Assembly: GCA_016839665.1 (NCBI GenBank)
Contig: JAEOTU010000025.1
Location: 1-7,644 of the forward strand
Origin: Candidatus Hodarchaeota archaeon
GTDB taxonomy: Archaea > Asgardarchaeota > Heimdallarchaeia > Hodarchaeales > Hodarchaeaceae
DNA: 7,644 nucleotides
Direction of reading: 5' to 3'
A program made the translations under genes and the position numbers. How positions within the stretch are numbered: position 1 is the stretch's first letter; each line of letters opens with the position of its first letter. Shown here one piece after another: positions 4,677-7,644 of the stretch. The notes under the pieces were generated by a model, which saw nothing but the letters and a program-made list of their open reading frames with translations, ran no database searches and was not told the origin of the DNA.

Positions 4677-5834
4677 TTAACTCTTTCCATACGTAGGCAA
4701 AAATGGAAAACATCTTACAACGATATCTTTTGCAGGGTTAAACTCCTTTGGATTAATGTTTTGTAAAGAAACAATTTTTCCAAACTCCTCCTGAAACTGG
4801 TGAGCAAACAAGCTCAGTGCTCCTACTAAAGCTTTCGAGATTCTTGAAGTGACCAATAGAAATGTCAACGAAGTTTCTTCAATATGATTAATCAGTAAAA
4901 TTGATTTTTCAAGCGTAATCTCCCTGATATTCCCATGTTTCAGGGATTCCTTTAAGATACTGCTAATACCAGTCATCATACCTCCAAAGAGAACTTCTCG
5001 TGAAGGATCATCCTTCTCTGGGACCCAATAATGTGAGAATAGTGGTATCCCCCCCTCACTGAGAACCGTGAGACGAGAAACCTTGAATGGAAGTATATAT
5101 AACAGCTTCGGTTGGAAAACGAAGGTTAATGTAACGAGAAGGGATCCGATACTCAAGGATCCTTCGACCAGGCCCAAGGGAGGATTTAAAGCACTAAAGA
5201 CAGGATTAATCGCGCTGAGAGCACGAAAAACATTAATTAACGAAGCGAGTCCAATAAAAAGGCCCCCCACGAAAGTGAGAGAAGTTTCCCTCCGGATTTT
5301 GTCTGGACTGTGTATTAACAGACGTGTGGCAAGGAATACCCATAGAAAACCCCAGAACGTAGCCCACATAGCTTGGGAAATGATAGTAAGTGTAGTAATT
5401 GTTGAGTGAGTCTGAGTAGGATCAAGAACAATTGCTGTGATCAACAACGCAGATATCATTCCTGTAATTAATAATTTAACTGGCTCTACTGATGTACGAC
5501 TTATCGAATCCAAATAAAAAACTAAAACGAACATTGTGGGTATAAGAACGAAATATCCGATGTATCCAAGCGTATCAGCTACCGTCCACTCGAACCAGTT
5601 TGGGAAAGAAATAAATACAATCGGGGCAGGCCTATTTATAAGTAAAATGATTCCCAAAGTCGTAGAGACGGCCCACAACCCCATCCCAAACCAATGAAGG
5701 GCTAGAAGACCATACTGGAAATATTTTTGCCTAACCATCCGTATTGTGGCAATAAAAGAAGAGAGGATAAGAGTTAAGCCCATTAAAAAGGCTATTATTA
5801 TGTCAAAGGGAATTTCGAGCGCCAAACAAACCAC
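4677..5834 (-). CDS. Seven-helix membrane protein with C-terminal longin/roadblock-like domain
   Basis: A 385-aa protein. Seven hydrophobic helices can be drawn at about residues 9-32, 41-66, 87-110, 118-137, 147-173, 185-206 and 224-250, with an extracellular-type loop (PNWFEWTVADTLG) before the third. A soluble part of about 135 residues follows (252-385). It opens SRLTVLSEGGIPLFSHYW, a strand-turn-strand like the start of longin or roadblock/LC7 domains, then has a helix GGMMTGISSILKESL and strands ITLEKSILLI and SLTFLLVTS, then a helix FAHQFQEEFG. That order fits the longin/roadblock class, which in eukaryotes and Asgard archaea regulates small GTPases; this assignment is inference from pattern, not from a search. 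A membrane sensor passing a signal to a cytoplasmic partner is plausible. The start is a GTG at 5834 with a poor ribosome site; a TTG at 5825 is an alternative. Confidence 0.75.
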   Translation of the reverse strand: MVCLALEIPFDIIIAFLMGLTLILSSFIATIRMVRQKYFQYGLLALHWFGMGLWAVSTTLGIILLINRPAPIVFISFPNWFEWTVADTLGYIGYFVLIPTMFVLVFYLDSISRTSVEPVKLLITGMISALLITAIVLDPTQTHSTITTLTIISQAMWATFWGFLWVFLATRLLIHSPDKIRRETSLTFVGGLFIGLASLINVFRALSAINPVFSALNPPLGLVEGSLSIGSLLVTLTFVFQPKLLYILPFKVSRLTVLSEGGIPLFSHYWVPEKDDPSREVLFGGMMTGISSILKESLKHGNIREITLEKSILLINHIEETSLTFLLVTSRISKALVGALSLFAHQFQEEFGKIVSLQNINPKEFNPAKDIVVRCFPFLPTYGKS

Positions 5835-5844
5835 ACTTCGATTG

Positions 5845-5948
5845 AAAACTGCCTACAACCAACAACACGCAGCTGCTACGAATTTGCAAAAGGTTCCAGA
5901 ACTGATCTTTATCTGAACTGGGTAAAGACAAATTCTTTAGGCAGTTTT
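5845..5948. repeat. 11-bp perfect inverted repeat in divergent spacer
   Basis: AAAACTGCCTA (5845-5855) is repeated as its exact reverse complement TAGGCAGTTTT (5938-5948), with 82 nt between; the right arm runs into a T8 tract (5945-5952). It lies just upstream of the 7TM gene start. It may be a pair of binding sites in opposite orientation or the base of a long stem. The region between the arms holds no ORF but contains the palindrome GCAGCTGC (5869-5876). Confidence 0.45.
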
Positions 5949-6014
5949 TTTTACAAACCCCAAATGACTAAATTGGACATCTGACTGCTTTATTAATCTT
6001 TACACATTTTTACC

Positions 6015-6022
6015 TTATAGTA
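6015..6022 (+). promoter_or_regulatory. Candidate TATA box of the aminotransferase
   Basis: TTATAGTA in an AT-rich stretch 72 nt before the GTG start. Transcription about 25 nt downstream would give a leader of about 45-50 nt, including GAGGT at 6082-6086. Position-based inference. Confidence 0.35.
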
Positions 6023-6081
6023 AATTCTATTTTGATGAACCATTACTATTCACAAAAAAGAACGATTTCAGTAAAAAAGAA

Positions 6082-6086
6082 GAGGT
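6082..6086 (+). promoter_or_regulatory. Shine-Dalgarno GAGGT deciding the aminotransferase start
   Basis: GAGGT ends 7 nt before the GTG at 6094 and only 1 nt before the TTG at 6088 that opens the longest frame. The GTG is therefore the better start. Confidence 0.6.
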
Positions 6087-6093
6087 TTTGATT

Positions 6094-7383
6094 GTGTCAT
6101 CAGAGAAGAGAATCATTGGTGCAGTGAACCAAGAAGAATTAGTGAAAATGTATGCCAAGTATGTTTCAAAACATAAAGCTGCTTTTTTCACAAGTCTTGG
6201 ACTGGGTGTTGTCCAAGGAGAGAGGAAAGGACTAACCATAAAAATGTTGGAGGGAACTACTTCAGAAGAACCTCCATTAGAAATGATTGATTGCCATACA
6301 AGTGGAGGAGTGTTTAATTTAGGGCATCACCATCCAGAGATCAATAAAGCTCTACACGAGGGACTTGATAATGGGCTTGATATTGGAGATCATCATCTTT
6401 TGAGTGAACAACGAGCTTTGCTTGCTAAACAATTGGCTAATCTTTTTCCTGGAGATATTAGTAAAACTATGTTTTCTGTTGGTGGTGGGGAAGCAATTGA
6501 CTTAGCTATTAAACTGTCAAGAGCATTTACTAAGAGAAGAAAGATAATCTCTGCGAATCGGGCTTATCATGGGGTTACTGGATTTGCTCTTGGTGCGTGT
6601 GCTTCAAGTTTTAAAGATCCATTCTTGTGGAGCTTACCTGATTTTAAACAGGTTCCTTTTGCAGATATTGAGAGTTTTCGGAAAAAAATTGATGAAAAAA
6701 CAGCTTGCGTGTTGTTTGAAACCATCCCAGCCACTGGAGGTATTCTTATTCCCCCAGAGGATTATTTTGCTGAAGTGAGGGAGTTGTGTGATGAGAAGGG
6801 AGTAGTGATGATTGCAGATGAGGTACAAACTGGATTAGGCCGAACGGGCAAAATGTGGGGGATTTATGGAGGATTATATCCTAATGAACAAATTGTGCCA
6901 GATATGATTGTACTAGCAAAAGGAATGAGCTCTGGCGTCTATCCGCTTTCTACTACAAGTTATAAACCCAAATTTGAGGAAGTCTTTGAAGAAGATCCTT
7001 TCTTACACATTTCTACTACTGGTGGTTCAGAGCTCGGATGTTATGTTACAAGAAAAATGCTGGACATAATTTCTCAACCAGAGTTTTTGAGGCATGTTCA
7101 AACTGTGGGAAATCAGTTCGGAAAAGGATTAGTGGATCTACAGGAAAAATATTCTGAGAAGGTTGTCGATGTAAGGGGTAGAGGATTAATGTGGGGCATT
7201 GAACTTGTAGATGAGTTCACTTCATTGTATTTTACATTGACTATGATTAAGAATGGTGTGTTTTGTGATTACTGTGGTAATTATAAATCCACTAATAAGT
7301 TCTTACCGCCACTCATTGTACAACCAGAAGACATTGATGTAATTCTGCAACGGGTTGATAAAACATTAGAGAAAATTGGTTAA
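6094..7383 (+). CDS. Class-III PLP-dependent aminotransferase, substrate unknown
   Basis: A 429-aa cytoplasmic enzyme of PLP fold type I. Seen: FNLGHHHPEI early on; FSVGGGEAIDLAIKLSR, in the place of the usual SGTEAVEAAIKLAR phosphate-binding motif; AYHG, the ring-stacking Tyr/His segment; ADEVQTGLGRTGKMW with the pyridine-nitrogen Asp242; and VLAKGMSSGVYP with the Schiff-base Lys276. A late VRGRGLMWGIEL segment is also typical. It would move an amino group between an amine or omega-amino acid and a 2-oxo acid, as in ornithine, GABA, putrescine or lysine 6-aminotransferases. The usual EPxxGxGG segment reads FETIPATGG, a variant I associate with a subgroup of unknown substrate. The start is the GTG at 6094 (GAGGT 7 nt upstream) rather than the TTG at 6088. 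The gene has no pathway partner in the window and its stop is 1 nt from the stop of the converging gene. Confidence 0.9.
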   Translation: MSSEKRIIGAVNQEELVKMYAKYVSKHKAAFFTSLGLGVVQGERKGLTIKMLEGTTSEEPPLEMIDCHTSGGVFNLGHHHPEINKALHEGLDNGLDIGDHHLLSEQRALLAKQLANLFPGDISKTMFSVGGGEAIDLAIKLSRAFTKRRKIISANRAYHGVTGFALGACASSFKDPFLWSLPDFKQVPFADIESFRKKIDEKTACVLFETIPATGGILIPPEDYFAEVRELCDEKGVVMIADEVQTGLGRTGKMWGIYGGLYPNEQIVPDMIVLAKGMSSGVYPLSTTSYKPKFEEVFEEDPFLHISTTGGSELGCYVTRKMLDIISQPEFLRHVQTVGNQFGKGLVDLQEKYSEKVVDVRGRGLMWGIELVDEFTSLYFTLTMIKNGVFCDYCGNYKSTNKFLPPLIVQPEDIDVILQRVDKTLEKIG

Positions 7384-7384
7384 T

Positions 7385-7644
7385 TTAGTGAGGTTTCAAG
7401 TTAATATTAAGTGGTTCAGTGTTCTGAATTGTCTTATAGACATCCAATATTTTCTGTATCTCACTATCAGGTCCACTTATCTCAAATACAGTTGCGCCTG
7501 CCCCATCATAAACTCCTCCAGCGCCTATTGGATAGACCTCAATACCTGTCGCTAAAACAAACATTGCCTCAATCTCAGAAAAGATTTCACCACCGACTAT
7601 TGGAAAGAGGCTTACAGGTAGTCCTCTCACATAATCAACACTTC
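7385..7644 (-). CDS. Unrecognised protein, 5' end cut off by window
   Basis: The minus-strand frame is open to the window edge (SVDYVRGLPVS...), so the start lies to the right; the GTG at 7630 is probably an internal Val. About 85 C-terminal residues are visible. They contain RGLPVSLFPIVGGE, a helix EIEAMFVLATG, a Gly-rich IGAGGVYDGAGA turn, a strand TVFEISG, and a helix PDSEIQKILDVYKTI ahead of a short tail NLKPH. The strand-helix ending resembles small alpha/beta (ferredoxin-like) domains, but I do not recognise the family. There is no Cys or membrane segment in this piece. It converges on the aminotransferase with a single base between the stop codons, so any functional link is not shown by operon structure. 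Confidence 0.75.
   Translation of the reverse strand, partial: SVDYVRGLPVSLFPIVGGEIFSEIEAMFVLATGIEVYPIGAGGVYDGAGATVFEISGPDSEIQKILDVYKTIQNTEPLNINLKPH

Noticed and set aside
5068..5409. 113-codon plus-strand ORF
   Set aside because: Antisense to the helical part of the 7TM gene, Arg/Lys-rich without recognisable domain; the 7TM frame is clearly the coding one.
5938..5952. T8 tract with upstream TAGGCAG as a plus-strand terminator
   Set aside because: No plus-strand gene ends nearby (the upstream gene is on the minus strand); the matching arm lies 82 nt away, too far for a classic terminator hairpin.
6027..6239. 70-codon minus-strand ORF over the aminotransferase start
   Set aside because: It overlaps a clear class-III aminotransferase and has no domain or ribosome site of its own.
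6569..6828. Two further ORFs within the aminotransferase, one on each strand
   Set aside because: Both are alternative frames of an intact, motif-bearing gene.

Overview
The window is AT-rich (GC roughly 38%, by eye) and gene-dense. It holds ten protein genes, two of them cut by the window edges. I see no rRNA, tRNA, CRISPR array or insertion sequence. Four points suggest an archaeon. Several starts are preceded by pieces of the archaeal Shine-Dalgarno consensus (GGTGA, GAGGT, TGAGG) at 6-7 nt. Upstream regions carry TATA-like boxes rather than -35/-10 pairs. There is a UbiA prenyltransferase of a type common in archaea. One protein joins a seven-helix membrane domain to a small soluble domain that looks longin- or roadblock-like, an architecture I associate with Asgard archaea. 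An Asgard archaeon is my best guess (moderate confidence); no rRNA or ribosomal marker is present to settle it.

Layout, left to right: (1) the end of a Cys-rich zinc-finger protein (+); (2) a two-helix membrane protein with a C-terminal zinc ribbon (-); (3) a deoxynucleoside kinase (-); (4) a Cys-rich DUF3795 protein (+); (5) an AhpD/carboxymuconolactone decarboxylase-like protein (-); (6) a UbiA prenyltransferase (+); (7) a small GYD-domain protein (-); (8) the 7TM plus soluble-domain protein (-); (9) a class-III PLP aminotransferase (+); (10) the end of an unrecognised protein (-).

Strands alternate almost gene by gene, so there is no clear operon. Four gene pairs converge tail to tail, with gaps of 9, 70, 43 and 1 nt. 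Three divergent spacers (about 240-275 nt each) hold the likely promoters. The 237-nt spacer between genes 5 and 6 is the richest: it has a perfect 17-bp tandem repeat with a 21-bp period, lying between two copies of a 25-nt near-palindromic element. Genes 5 and 6 may therefore be co-regulated.

The genes do not form an obvious pathway. They look like separate units for nucleotide salvage, isoprenoid/lipid chemistry, redox or stress chemistry, amino-group transfer and membrane signalling. Four start codons (genes 2, 3, 7, 9) are better placed downstream of the longest-ORF start because the ribosome-binding sites fit there. The strongest lead is gene 8; the second is the repeat-rich divergent promoter of genes 5 and 6.
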